From the NCBI RefSeq assembly GCF_030409225.1, contig NZ_JAUFPK010000001.1, positions 1,913,566-1,977,565 of the forward strand: a DNA stretch of 64,000 nt, written 5' to 3'. Of this stretch, positions 32,985 through 41,729 are shown one piece after another. A program made the position numbers and the translations under genes. This stretch comes from Aquisalimonas lutea (lineage in GTDB: Bacteria > Pseudomonadota > Gammaproteobacteria > Nitrococcales > Aquisalimonadaceae). The notes beneath the pieces were generated by a model, which saw only the letters and a list, made by a program, of their open reading frames with translations, was not told the origin of the DNA and did not search any database. Every line of letters begins with the position of its first letter. Position 1 is the first letter of the stretch.

Positions 32985-34172
32985 ATGACCGAGCAAGGCA
33001 AGGGAAAGGGCTTCGATACCCGTGCCGTGCGCGGGGGACAGGTGCGGACCGCCGAGCAGGAGCAGTCCGAGCCCCTGTTCCTGTCCTCCAGTTTCACGTT
33101 CGACAGCGCCGCCCAGGCCGCCGCGCGCTTCGCCGGGGAGGAGCCCGGGAACATCTATTCCCGCTTCACCAACCCCACCGTGCGTACCTTCGAGCAGCGC
33201 CTGGCCGGGCTCGAGGGCGGGCAGGCCTGCGTGGCCACGTCCTCGGGCATGGCGGCGATCAACGCCATGTGCATGGCGCTGCTGCGCTCCGGCGACCACG
33301 TGATCTGCTCCCGGGGCGTGTTCGGCACCACCACCTCGCTGCTCACCAAGGTCCTGCCGAAGTTTGGCGTGCACGCCACGTTCGTGGGGCCGACCGACTA
33401 CGCCGGCTGGCAGGAGGCCATGCGCCCCGAGACGCGGCTGCTGTTCCTGGAGACGCCGTCCAATCCGCTCACCGAGGTGGCGGACATCGCCTGGCTCGCG
33501 GGGCTGGCCCACGAGCACGACGCCCTGCTGGTGGTGGACAACTGCTTCTGTACGCCGGCGCTGCAGCGGCCCCTGGAGCTGGGGGCGGACCTGATCATCC
33601 ACTCCGCCACCAAGTACCTGGACGGCCAGGGGCGCTGCGTCGGCGGCGCCGTGGTGGGGGACGACAAGCGTGTGGGCGAGGAGATCTTCGGCATGCTGCG
33701 CACCGCCGGGCCCAGCATGAGCCCGTTCAACGCCTGGGTGTTCAGCAAGGGCCTGGAGACGCTGCGGCTGCGCATGCGGGCCCACTCCGAGAATGCCCAG
33801 GCGCTGGCGGAGTGGCTCCAGGAGCATCCGCGGGTGACCCGGGTCAACTACCCGGGCCTGCCGGGCCACGCCCAGCACGAGCTGGCCCGCCGCCAGCAGG
33901 ACGGCTTCGGCGGCATCCTCTCCTTCGAGGTGGACGGCGGACGCGCCGGGGCCTGGGCGGTGGTCGACGGCACCGAGATGATCTCCATCACCGCCAACCT
34001 GGGCGACGTGAAGTCCACGATCACCCATCCGGCCAGTACCACCCACGGGCGCATCAGCCAGGAGGAGCGCGACGCCTCGGGCATCACCGAGGGCCTGCTG
34101 CGCATCTCCGTGGGGCTGGAGGACGTCGAGGATCTGCAGGCGGACCTGGACCGGGCCCTGGCGGCCGGCTGA
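32985..34172 (+). CDS. metZ: O-succinylhomoserine sulfhydrylase
   Basis: The 395-residue PLP enzyme of the Cys/Met family makes homocysteine directly from O-succinylhomoserine and sulfide. The PLP Lys is in HSATKYLDGQGRCVGGAVVG. IYSRFTNPTVRTFEQRLAGL and YPGLPGHAQHELA are typical of MetZ. The conserved cvpA-purF-metZ neighbourhood supports MetZ over cystathionine gamma-synthase. Confidence 0.93.
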   Translation: MTEQGKGKGFDTRAVRGGQVRTAEQEQSEPLFLSSSFTFDSAAQAAARFAGEEPGNIYSRFTNPTVRTFEQRLAGLEGGQACVATSSGMAAINAMCMALLRSGDHVICSRGVFGTTTSLLTKVLPKFGVHATFVGPTDYAGWQEAMRPETRLLFLETPSNPLTEVADIAWLAGLAHEHDALLVVDNCFCTPALQRPLELGADLIIHSATKYLDGQGRCVGGAVVGDDKRVGEEIFGMLRTAGPSMSPFNAWVFSKGLETLRLRMRAHSENAQALAEWLQEHPRVTRVNYPGLPGHAQHELARRQQDGFGGILSFEVDGGRAGAWAVVDGTEMISITANLGDVKSTITHPASTTHGRISQEERDASGITEGLLRISVGLEDVEDLQADLDRALAAG

Positions 34173-34209
34173 CCGCCGCGGGCGCGCACGAGATCAACGG
34201 GGGAGCGTC

Positions 34210-35445
34210 ATGGACCACCGGGAAATCCTGCAACAGCTCTACCGCGCGGCCCTGGACCGGGTGGGCGGCCGGCCGGCGGTGCGCCACGCGGTGGAGAACG
34301 ATCCGCCGGACGGGCCGGTGCACGTGCTGGCCATCGGCAAGGCGGCCTCGGCCATGGCCCAGGGCGCCATGGATGCGCTGGACGAGCAGCTCCAAAGCGG
34401 CCTGGTGGTCACCAAGACCGGCCATCTGGGGCGTGCCGTCAGCGATGACCCGCGCTTCCGCTGCCTGGAAGCGGCGCACCCGGTGCCCGACGACAGCAGC
34501 CTGGCTGCGGGCGAGGCGGTGGTGGAGTACCTGGAGTCGCTGCCGTCCGGCGACGAGGTGCTGATCCTGTTCTCCGGCGGCGCATCCAGCCTGGTGGAGC
34601 GCCTGCCGCAGGGGTTCACCGCGGACCATCTCGCCGAGCTGAACCGCTGGCTGCTGGGCCAGCACCTGGCCATCGACGGCGTCAACGCCGTGCGCCGGGC
34701 CATCTCGTGCGTCAAGGGCGGGCGCCTGGCCCGGCATCTGCACGGCCGGCCGGCGCGGCTGTACCTGATCTCCGACGTACCCGGCGACGACCCCGCCGTG
34801 ATCGGCTCGGGCCCGTTAGTGCCGTCGGCAGCGGAGCCGTCGCTGGCGGCGGACGTTCCCGCCTGGGTCGCCGAGGCGGCGGCCGCAGCGCCCGCGCCGC
34901 CGGCGCCGGAGGCGCCGGAGCTGGCCGGGCTGCGGCGGGAGATCATCGCCACCAACGCCGACGCCCGTACCGCGGTGGGCGAGCGGGCGGAGCACCTGGG
35001 ACTGCCCGTGCAGGTCCATCACGAGCCCCTGGACGGGGATGCCCTGCGGGCCGGCGAGCACGTCGCCGACGCCCTGATCCACGGCGAGCCGGGAGTGCAG
35101 GTCTGGGGCGGCGAGACCACCGTGGCCCTGCCGGAGAACCCGGGGCAGGGCGGGCGCGCCCAGGCCATGGCGCTCACGGCCGCCGCCTGCATCGAGGGCC
35201 ATCACCAGCTGTGGCTGCTCGCCGCCGGCACCGACGGCACGGACGGCCCTGGTGATGCCGCCGGCGCCATCGTCGACGTCCACACCTGCTTCCGCGGGCG
35301 ACAGGCCGGCCTGGATCCGGAGGCCAGCCTGGAAGCCGCCGACAGCGGCACCTTCCTGGACGCCAGCGGCGACCTGCTGCGCACGGGCCCCACGGGCACC
35401 AACGTCATGGACGTGGTGATCGGTCTCCGGGGCGGCTGGTCGTGA
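34210..35445 (+). CDS. glycerate 2-kinase (MOFRL family)
   Basis: The 411-residue product has an N-terminal glycerate-kinase domain (HVLAIGKAASAMAQGAMDAL; LILFSGGASSLVERLPQG) and a C-terminal MOFRL domain (WGGETTVALPENPGQGGRAQ; LAAGTDGTDGPGDAAGAIVD). It phosphorylates D-glycerate at O2, feeding glycolate/glyoxylate or serine-cycle carbon into glycolysis (GckA/TtuD type). No other glycerate genes lie adjacent. Its stop overlaps the GTG start of the next gene by four bases. Confidence 0.93.
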   Translation: MDHREILQQLYRAALDRVGGRPAVRHAVENDPPDGPVHVLAIGKAASAMAQGAMDALDEQLQSGLVVTKTGHLGRAVSDDPRFRCLEAAHPVPDDSSLAAGEAVVEYLESLPSGDEVLILFSGGASSLVERLPQGFTADHLAELNRWLLGQHLAIDGVNAVRRAISCVKGGRLARHLHGRPARLYLISDVPGDDPAVIGSGPLVPSAAEPSLAADVPAWVAEAAAAAPAPPAPEAPELAGLRREIIATNADARTAVGERAEHLGLPVQVHHEPLDGDALRAGEHVADALIHGEPGVQVWGGETTVALPENPGQGGRAQAMALTAAACIEGHHQLWLLAAGTDGTDGPGDAAGAIVDVHTCFRGRQAGLDPEASLEAADSGTFLDASGDLLRTGPTGTNVMDVVIGLRGGWS

Positions 35446-36104
35446 AGCGCGTCCCCGAGCCCGAGCTCATGGATGCCGCCGACCAGGCCGCGGCCTACGC
35501 GGCGGCGGACTTTGAGGAGCCCAACAGCCGCTTCGTGGCCTTTTTCGCCGATGCCGTCGGCGCGCCGGCCGGTCCGGTCCTGGACCTGGGCTGCGGGCCC
35601 GGCGACATCGTGCTGCGCCTGGCTCGCCGCTACCCCGGTGTGGAGGTCCACGGGCTCGACGGCGCCGAGGCCATGCTGGCGCACGCCCGGCAGGCGCTGG
35701 GACGGGAGCCGGAGCTGGCGTCCCGGGTCCGGTTCCTGCAAGGTACGCTGCCGGACGGTCCCTTGCCGCGAAGCGACTACGCCGCGGTGACCAGCAACAG
35801 CCTGCTGCACCACCTGCACCGCCCGGCGGATCTCTGGGCGACCATGCGCCGGGCGGCCGCGCCCGGCGCTGCCGTGCTCGTCATGGACCTGTTCCGCCCC
35901 GGGAGCCGCGAGGACGCCGAGGCGATCGTGGCCACGTACGGGGCCGGCGAGCCGGACGTGCTGCGGCGGGATTTCTTCAATTCCCTGCTGGCCGCGTTCA
36001 CCCCCGACGAGGTTCGCCGGCAGCTCCGGGAGGCCGGCCTGCCGGGCCTGCAGGTGGAGACGGTCTCCGACCGCCACCTGCTGGTACACGGGCGGCTTCC
36101 TTGA
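35442..36104 (+). CDS. class I SAM-dependent methyltransferase
   Basis: The 220-residue product has a clear SAM-binding motif PVLDLGCGPGDIVLRLARRY (~46-65), the acidic loop EVHGLDGAEAMLAHARQALG, and motif post-II SDYAAVTSNSLLHHLHRP. Substrate is unknown; the layout resembles small-molecule or ubiquinone-type methyltransferases. It is translationally coupled to the glycerate kinase gene (GTGA overlap). Confidence 0.85.
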   Translation: MKRVPEPELMDAADQAAAYAAADFEEPNSRFVAFFADAVGAPAGPVLDLGCGPGDIVLRLARRYPGVEVHGLDGAEAMLAHARQALGREPELASRVRFLQGTLPDGPLPRSDYAAVTSNSLLHHLHRPADLWATMRRAAAPGAAVLVMDLFRPGSREDAEAIVATYGAGEPDVLRRDFFNSLLAAFTPDEVRRQLREAGLPGLQVETVSDRHLLVHGRLP

Positions 36105-36212
36105 GCCCGGCCCGCCGGAACCTGCTAACCTGAGCGGATAAGTGGATGAGTGGTCGCATTCCGTGGCTACCCATGCCACAGTGCCCAATCCGCGACGGTG
36201 TAGGAGGTGGCC

Positions 36213-36500
36213 ATGGCCCAACGGGACGAGTATCTGGAGAAGTTCAAGGCGCAGCTGGACCAGTGGAATTCCGAGCTGGCGCGCCTGGAGGCCAAGGCGG
36301 AAGAGGCGCAGGCCGACGCCCGGCTACGCTACGAGGCCGAGATCGAGGAGCTGCGGCAGCGCCGCGAGGAAGCGCGGCAGCGCATGAAGGAGCTGGAACA
36401 GTCCGGCGAGGAGGCCTGGGAGGATTTCCGCAAGCGTGCGGAGCAGGCCTGGAACGACCTGGATGAGGGCTTCCGCAAGGCCTGGTCGCATTTCCGCTAG
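36213..36500 (+). CDS. small coiled-coil protein
   Basis: The 95-residue, highly charged product is almost entirely predicted coiled coil, with repeated Glu/Arg/Lys heptads such as EIEELRQRREEARQRMKELE. It ends in an amphipathic AWNDLDEGFRKAWSHFR reminiscent of sll1863-type stress proteins. The ATG follows AGGAGG at 36202-36207. I cannot assign a function. Confidence 0.65.
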   Translation: MAQRDEYLEKFKAQLDQWNSELARLEAKAEEAQADARLRYEAEIEELRQRREEARQRMKELEQSGEEAWEDFRKRAEQAWNDLDEGFRKAWSHFR

Positions 36501-36631
36501 GGCCGTTTGACAGGAATCCGACGTCGGCAGCCGTTGCCTTGGTCCGGACGCAGCTCCGGGACACGGGCACGGCTGCCGAAACGTGTCCGCTATCGAATTT
36601 TCCATCAAGCCTGCAACGGGAGAACGAATCA

Positions 36632-37129
36632 ATGGCAGAGTTTTCAGTCCGCGGCACCATGGTCCATACCGCCGGCGACCTGCCCGCGAAGGGCAGCCGT
36701 GCGCCGGCGTTCACGCTGACGCGGACGGACTTCTCCGCCCTTTCCCTGGACGACCTCAAGGGCAAGAAGGCGATACTCAACATCTTCCCGAGCATTGATA
36801 CGCCCACGTGCGCCAACTCCGTGCGCCGCTTCAACCAGGAGGCGGCCGGCCGGGACAATGTCATCGTGCTGTGCGTGTCCGCGGACCTGCCCTTTGCCCA
36901 GTCGCGCTTCTGCGGCGCGGAAGGGCTGGAGGACGTGGTGCCCGTGTCCACCTTCCGCAACCCGGAATTCGGCCGCGACTACGGCGTGGTCATGGTGGAC
37001 GGCCCCCTGGCCGGGCTCATGGCCCGGGCGCTGGTGGTCGTCGACGAGGACGGCGCCGTGCTCCACGCCGAGCAGGTACCGGAGATCGCCCGGGAGCCGG
37101 ATTACGCCGCCGCACTGGATTGCGTCTGA
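36632..37129 (+). CDS. tpx: thiol peroxidase
   Basis: The 165-residue atypical 2-Cys peroxiredoxin reduces lipid and alkyl peroxides using thioredoxin. Peroxidatic Cys 60 is in SIDTPTCANSVRRFN and resolving Cys 94 is in LPFAQSRFC, the same spacing as E. coli Tpx (61 and 95). The conserved Arg of the active site is in the NSVRRFN segment. It is a single gene with its own 131-bp upstream region. Confidence 0.96.
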   Translation: MAEFSVRGTMVHTAGDLPAKGSRAPAFTLTRTDFSALSLDDLKGKKAILNIFPSIDTPTCANSVRRFNQEAAGRDNVIVLCVSADLPFAQSRFCGAEGLEDVVPVSTFRNPEFGRDYGVVMVDGPLAGLMARALVVVDEDGAVLHAEQVPEIAREPDYAAALDCV

Positions 37130-37232
37130 TTGTTGCCGCCGTTTCGTACTATCATGTCCTCAGCGCGGCCGCGGCAGCCCGTGCGCGGCGGCCGCGAGCA
37201 CCTATTCACGCCCTGACAACCCTCGAGCAGCC

Positions 37233-38807
37233 ATGACCGACGCCCGCGAACTCCAGGAAGACACCGACGAGCATCGCCTCATCCTCCGCAACCTGCGCAC
37301 GGACGACTACGAGGACATCAAGGAGATCATGGAGGAGGTCTACGACCCCTCGATGGGGCCGTGGACGCGCAAGCAGTTCCATGCGCAGCTGAACCGTTTC
37401 CCCGAGGGCCAGATCTGCATCGAGGACAACGGCAAGGTCGTCGCCGCCGCGCTGACCATCATCGTGGACTACCGTCGGTTCGGCGACCGCCACACCTATG
37501 ACCAGATCACGGGCAACGGCTACTTCACCACCCATGATCCCAACGGCGACGTGCTCTACGGCGTGGACATCTTCGTCAGCCCGCGCTACTCCGGCATGCG
37601 CCTGGGGCGGCGGCTGTACGACGCGCGCAAGGAGCTGTGCCGCAAGCTCAACTGCCGCTCCATCGTTGCCGGCGGCCGGATCCCGGGCTACACCCAGTAC
37701 GCCGACCAGATGTCGCCCGAGGAGTACATCGAGCTGGTCAAGCGCCAGGAGGTCTACGACCCCATTCTCAGCTTCCAGCTGGCCAACGACTTCCACGTGC
37801 GCCGGGTGATCACCAACTACCTGCCGGAGGACCGGGATTCCAAGGCATTCGCCACCCTGGTGCAGTGGAACAACATCTTCTACGAGGAAGAGGACGACAA
37901 GCCGCTCATCGGCGGCGAGAAGAGCGTGGTGCGCGTCGGTGCCGTCCAGTGGCAGATGCGCTCCATGCACTCCGTCGAGGAGCTGATGCAGCAGGTGGAG
38001 TTCTTCGTCGACGCGCTGGCCGGCTACAACGCCGACTTCATCATGCTGCCGGAGTTCTTCAACGCGCCGCTGCTGTCGAACTTCAACCAGGACAACCCGG
38101 CGGAAGCCATCCGCGGCCTGGCCCAGTACACCGACGAGATCCGCGAGGAGATGCTGTCCCTGGCGGTGAGCTACAACATCAACATCATCGGCGGCAGCAT
38201 GCCCGTCTATGCGGACATGGAGCTCAACAACGTCTCCTTCCTGTTCCGCCGCGACGGCAGCTGGGATACCCAGCACAAGCTGCACATCACTCCGGACGAG
38301 CGCGCCTACTGGGGGCTGCGCGGCGGTGACGGCCTGCACGTGTTCGACACCGACGTGGGCAAGATCGGCATCCTGGTGTGCTACGACGTCCAGTTCCCGG
38401 AGCTCTCGCGGGTGCTCATGGAGCAGGGCATGCGCATCCTGTTCGTGCCCTTCTGGACGGATACCAAGAACGGCTACCAGCGGGTGCGCCACTGCTCCCA
38501 GGCGCGCGCCATCGAGAACGAGTGCTACGTGGCCATCACCGGCAGCGTGGGCAACCTGCCCAATGTCGAGAACGTGGACATCCAGTACTCGCAGTCCGGC
38601 GTTTTCTCGCCCTCGGACTTCGCCTTCCCCCACGATGCCGTGGTCTCCGAGGCGACCCCGAATACCGAGATGACCCTCATCGTCGACCTGGACCTGGAGA
38701 AGCTCCGGGAGATGCGCTACGAGGGCTCGGTGCGGAACTACCAGGACCGCCGCCTGGACCTCTACCAGGTCCAGTGGATCGGCCAGGACACCACGCGGGG
38801 CACGTGA
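37233..38807 (+). CDS. GNAT acetyltransferase - carbon-nitrogen hydrolase fusion
   Basis: The 524-residue product joins two domains. The N-terminal GNAT part (~14-215) has acetyl-CoA loop VSPRYSGMRLGRRLYDARKE. The C-terminal nitrilase-superfamily part (~230-515) has the catalytic triad Glu in MLPEFFNAP, Lys in QHKLHITPDE and Cys in LVCYDVQFPEL. The same domain pair is known from bacterial genomes, but the substrate is not established to my knowledge. One idea is acetylation and hydrolysis of the same or related amides. No operon partner is evident. Confidence 0.9.
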   Translation: MTDARELQEDTDEHRLILRNLRTDDYEDIKEIMEEVYDPSMGPWTRKQFHAQLNRFPEGQICIEDNGKVVAAALTIIVDYRRFGDRHTYDQITGNGYFTTHDPNGDVLYGVDIFVSPRYSGMRLGRRLYDARKELCRKLNCRSIVAGGRIPGYTQYADQMSPEEYIELVKRQEVYDPILSFQLANDFHVRRVITNYLPEDRDSKAFATLVQWNNIFYEEEDDKPLIGGEKSVVRVGAVQWQMRSMHSVEELMQQVEFFVDALAGYNADFIMLPEFFNAPLLSNFNQDNPAEAIRGLAQYTDEIREEMLSLAVSYNINIIGGSMPVYADMELNNVSFLFRRDGSWDTQHKLHITPDERAYWGLRGGDGLHVFDTDVGKIGILVCYDVQFPELSRVLMEQGMRILFVPFWTDTKNGYQRVRHCSQARAIENECYVAITGSVGNLPNVENVDIQYSQSGVFSPSDFAFPHDAVVSEATPNTEMTLIVDLDLEKLREMRYEGSVRNYQDRRLDLYQVQWIGQDTTRGT

Positions 38808-38854
38808 GCCGGAACCGAACCACAAGCCCAGCGGGCCCGGGAGGAGGGTTGCCC

Positions 38855-39400
38855 ATGCAGATGCGTGCAGAGACATCGTGCCTTCTGGTGGTGGACGTCC
38901 AGGAGCGTCTGGCACCGGCCATCCATGGCGGCGACGAGGTCACGGCCAACGCCGCCTGGCTGATCAAGCTGGCGCGGGAGGTGGATCTGCCCGTGCGCGT
39001 GACCGAGCAGTATCCCCAGGGGCTCGGCCCGACGGTGGAGGCGGTGCGCGCGCTGGTGCTCGACGACGAGCTGCTGCAGAAGGTGCACTTCTCCTGCATG
39101 GAATCCGACAGCATCCGGCGGCACCTGGCCGCCCTCGGGCGGCGGCAGATCATCATGGCGGGCACCGAGGCCCACGTGTGCGTGCTGCAGAGCGCCCTGG
39201 GGCTGGTGCGGGAAGGCTACGAGGTGTTCGTGGTCGCCGACGCGGTCTCCAGCCGCAAGCCGCGGGATGCGGAGCTTGCCCTGGAGCGCATGCGCACGGC
39301 GGGGGTGCACGTGGTCAGCCGCGAGATGGTGGCCTTCGAGTGGCTCCACCGCGCCGACACCGACCTGTTCCGTCACGTGCAGCGCCGCTATATCCGATAG
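38855..39400 (+). CDS. isochorismatase-family cysteine hydrolase
   Basis: The 181-residue product shows the cysteine-hydrolase fold. The Asp is in CLLVVDVQERLAPAI, the Lys at the LLQKVHFSCME segment, and the nucleophile Cys in IIMAGTEAHVCVLQSALGL. That TEAHVCV form is common in YcaC-like and nicotinamidase-related proteins. The substrate is unassigned. ATG 38855 has GAGGAGG upstream (38841-38847). A REP cluster follows the stop codon. Confidence 0.88.
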   Translation: MQMRAETSCLLVVDVQERLAPAIHGGDEVTANAAWLIKLAREVDLPVRVTEQYPQGLGPTVEAVRALVLDDELLQKVHFSCMESDSIRRHLAALGRRQIIMAGTEAHVCVLQSALGLVREGYEVFVVADAVSSRKPRDAELALERMRTAGVHVVSREMVAFEWLHRADTDLFRHVQRRYIR

Positions 39401-39439
39401 GCGGGCACCGTCGCCGCCGTGGCTCGGGTCCGTGTGCCG

Positions 39440-39616
39440 CAGGAGCGACGTGCGTCGCGACTATTGCAGAGCGGGTCAACGGACCGAGGTCGGGGCTGAA
39501 GCCCCTCCCACACGATTCTGCAGCGGGCTTCGCCGGAGCCACGTAGGAGCGGCGTCAGCCGCGACCGTTGCAGAGCGCTGGTTCTCTGGAAAAGTCGCGA
39601 CTGACGTCGCTCCTAC
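39440..39616. repeat. REP/REPIN cluster 1
   Basis: Four REP units lie in alternating orientation, carrying stems GCGAC/GTCGC, GGGGC/GCCCC and GCGGC/GCCGC. They use the general form GTAGGAGC-stem-TCAG-stem-GACC. Units are linked by a conserved spacer containing TTGCAGAGCG...TTCTCTGGAAA. It fills most of the 297-bp gap between two convergent genes. Confidence 0.85.
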
Positions 39617-39640
39617 AGCCACCTCAGGCCCACAAACAAA

Positions 39641-39670
39641 CGGGACGCGGCCCCTGAAGGCCGCGCCCCG
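39641..39670 (-). terminator. terminator of the slyD-like gene
   Basis: On the minus strand a GC-rich hairpin (arms GGGCGCGGCC and GGCCGCGTCCC) is followed by GTTTGTTTGTGG. It lies about 30 bases past the stop codon of the slyD-like gene, fitting a Rho-independent terminator. Confidence 0.65.
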
Positions 39671-39697
39671 CTGCTGACTGACCTGTGCGCCGAGCGC

Positions 39698-40159
39698 TCA
39701 GTGCGCGTGGCCGTGTTCCTTCTCTTCGTCCGTGGGTTCGCGGACTTCCACGACCTTCACCTCAAAGTTCAGCGGCACGCCGGCCATGGGATGGTTCGCG
39801 TCGACCGTGACATCGTCGCCATCAATGGCCGCGATGGTGACGATCTGCTCGCCGCCCTCGGCCTGGGCCTGGAACTGCATGCCCACCTGCAGCTCGTCCA
39901 CGCCCTGGAACAGGTTGCGCGGCACCACCTGGGTGAGGTCTTCACGGCGTTCCCCGTAGGCCTCTTCCGGCGGGACCCGCACGCTGACTTCCTCGCCCTG
40001 GCTCTTGCCTTCCAGGGCCCGCTCCAGACCGGGGATGATGTTGCCGGAACCGTGCAGGTACGCAAGCGGCTCTTTGCCCTCGGACGTATCCAGGACGCTG
40101 CCGTCTTCGTCCTTCAGCGTGTAGTCGATGGCAACGACCTTGTCCTTAGCAATCTGCAT
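39698..40159 (-). CDS. FKBP-type peptidyl-prolyl isomerase, SlyD-like
   Basis: The 153-residue product has the split FKBP domain (VVAIDYTLKDEDGSVLDTSE, PLAYLHGSGNIIPGLERALE) with an inserted IF chaperone flap (AYGERREDLTQVVPRNLF). NHPMAGVPLNFEVKVVEV follows. It ends in the short HGHAH rather than the long Cys/His-rich metal tail of E. coli SlyD, so nickel delivery to hydrogenase is unlikely. It assists folding in the cytoplasm. Confidence 0.92.
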   Translation of the reverse strand: MQIAKDKVVAIDYTLKDEDGSVLDTSEGKEPLAYLHGSGNIIPGLERALEGKSQGEEVSVRVPPEEAYGERREDLTQVVPRNLFQGVDELQVGMQFQAQAEGGEQIVTIAAIDGDDVTVDANHPMAGVPLNFEVKVVEVREPTDEEKEHGHAH

Positions 40160-40269
40160 TAGGGAAAACCTCTGACTATGAATGAATAGTCCATGATACG
40201 TGCCCGTGCGCGATCACGCAAAAATTTTTTCCCTTGGCGGACAATGGCTTCGGCGCCGCCGTCAGCGCG

Positions 40270-40707
40270 TCACGGCTTTTTCGGCAGCAGCCGCTGCAGC
40301 GCCTCCACGTACGCCTGCTCGTCGGGCATGCCGCCGCTGCTCTGGGCATGCCACAGGGCCTCGGCCAGGGGCTCCATCATGCGGTGCTCGGCTTCCAGGT
40401 GATCGCCCAGGCGCCGGGTCAGGGCCGTGTGTACCGCCTGCACGCCGGGCGGGCGGTCCGTGGCCACCTGCTCGCGCAGGGCCAGGTGCAGTCCCATGTG
40501 CAGGAACGGATTGGTGGCACCGTCCTCGGGCGTCCAGTCGCCGCCCAGCGCCGCCTCGTCGTTCTCGAGCAGGTGGTGATACTCCGGGTGCTCCGCCACC
40601 ACCTCGCCGATCATGGCCTCCAGCGGCGTCACCGTCTCGCTGTTGCGGTACTTGCGCCAGGCCTCCAGGTACTGCCGGCGCATGGCGTCGCGGTCGTTGG
40701 AGAACAT
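40270..40707 (-). CDS. DUF1841 family protein
   Basis: The 145-residue product matches the DUF1841 family, of unknown function, in AWRKYRNSETVTPLEAMIGE, EHPEYHHLLENDEA and NPFLHMGLHLALREQV, with a His-rich helical pattern. The family is usually next to nth in gammaproteobacteria and betaproteobacteria, as here (133-bp gap holding a REP pair). No catalytic motif is apparent. Confidence 0.85.
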   Translation of the reverse strand: MFSNDRDAMRRQYLEAWRKYRNSETVTPLEAMIGEVVAEHPEYHHLLENDEAALGGDWTPEDGATNPFLHMGLHLALREQVATDRPPGVQAVHTALTRRLGDHLEAEHRMMEPLAEALWHAQSSGGMPDEQAYVEALQRLLPKKP

Positions 40708-40730
40708 GATTCCGGGCCTGTGGGATGCAT

Positions 40731-40804
40731 TGTGGGAGGGGCTTCAGCCCCGATCGATGCGGACAACCGATTCTCCGGAAAGTCGCGGCTGAAGCCGCTC
40801 CCAC
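40731..40804. repeat. REP pair 2
   Basis: Two REP units in opposite orientation, one with stem GGGGC/GCCCC (TGTGGGAGGGGCTTCAGCCC) and one with GCGGC/GCCGC, are separated by GATGCGGACAACCGATTCTC-type spacer. It lies between DUF1841 and nth. Confidence 0.8.
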
Positions 40805-40840
40805 GGGTGACTGTGGCGTGCCGCTCCGGACATTGTGGCA

Positions 40841-41476
40841 TCAATCCTCGGTCTTGTCCGGGTACTCGCACAGGTCGTGGATCACGCAGGCGCCGCAGCG
40901 CGGCTTGCGGGCGACGCAGACATAGCGACCGTGGAGAATGAGCCAGTGGTGGGCGTCGCGCAGGAACTCCCGCGGCGTCCAGCGCAGCAGCCGGTCCTCC
41001 ACCTCCCGGACGTTCCGGCCGGGGGCCAGGCCGGTGCGGTTGGCGACCCGGAAGATGTGCGTGTCCACGGCGATGGTGGGTTCGCCGAAGGCGGTGTTGA
41101 GGATCACGTTAGCGGTCTTGCGGCCGACCCCGGGCAGGGCCTCGAGCTCGGCCCGGGTGCGCGGCACCGCGCCGCCGTGGCGGTCCACCAGGATGCGGCA
41201 GAGCTTCATGATGTTCGCCGCCTTGCTGTTGTACAGCCCGATGGTCTTGATGTGCTCCTTGAGCCCGTCCTCGCCGAGGTCGAGGATGGCCTGCGGGGTG
41301 CTGGCCACCGGGAACAATCGCGCCGTCGCCTGATTGACGCCGCGATCGGTCGCCTGGGCGGACAGCACTACGGCGATCAGCAGCTCGAACGGCGTCGAGT
41401 AGTTGAGCTCGGTGGTGGGCTCCGGGTTGTGCTCCCGCAGCCGCTGGAAGATGGCCCGTCGTTGTTCCTGGTTCAT
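40841..41476 (-). CDS. nth: endonuclease III
   Basis: The 211-residue bifunctional DNA glycosylase/AP lyase acts on oxidised pyrimidines. Catalytic Lys 120 is in LPGVGRKTANVIL and Asp 138 in AVDTHIFRV, the same numbers as E. coli. The C-terminal 4Fe-4S loop CVARKPRCGACVIHDLC has the canonical C-x6-C-x2-C-x5-C spacing. It follows rnfE, the arrangement of many rsx/rnf operons, but here a 250-bp REP cluster intervenes. Confidence 0.97.
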   Translation of the reverse strand: MNQEQRRAIFQRLREHNPEPTTELNYSTPFELLIAVVLSAQATDRGVNQATARLFPVASTPQAILDLGEDGLKEHIKTIGLYNSKAANIMKLCRILVDRHGGAVPRTRAELEALPGVGRKTANVILNTAFGEPTIAVDTHIFRVANRTGLAPGRNVREVEDRLLRWTPREFLRDAHHWLILHGRYVCVARKPRCGACVIHDLCEYPDKTED

Positions 41477-41504
41477 GGTATGTCCGTCGTGGAGGTTGCC
41501 CGCC

Positions 41505-41725
41505 GTAGGAGCGACGTCAGTCGCGACCGTTGCAGAGCATCTGCGCTCTGGAGAAGTCGCGACTGACATCGCTCCTACGGCCACGGCGTGCGGTCCCCTG
41601 GTCGTCGGGGCTGAAGCCCCTCCCACAAAGGCCCCGGAACCCATTGGGTGGATGTGGGAGGGGCTTTAGCCCGACCTGCTCGGAATCAGCCTCTCTGCAA
41701 TGGTCGCGACTCACGTCGCTCCTAC
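41505..41725. repeat. REP cluster 3
   Basis: At least four REP units (two of the GCGAC/GTCGC type, one GGGGC/GCCCC, and one slightly decayed GGGGCTTTAGCCC) lie in alternating orientation, again with the TTGCAGAG spacer. It ends five bases before the rnfE stop codon, so it would be transcribed in the rnf mRNA between rnfE and nth. Confidence 0.85.
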
Positions 41726-41729
41726 GGTT

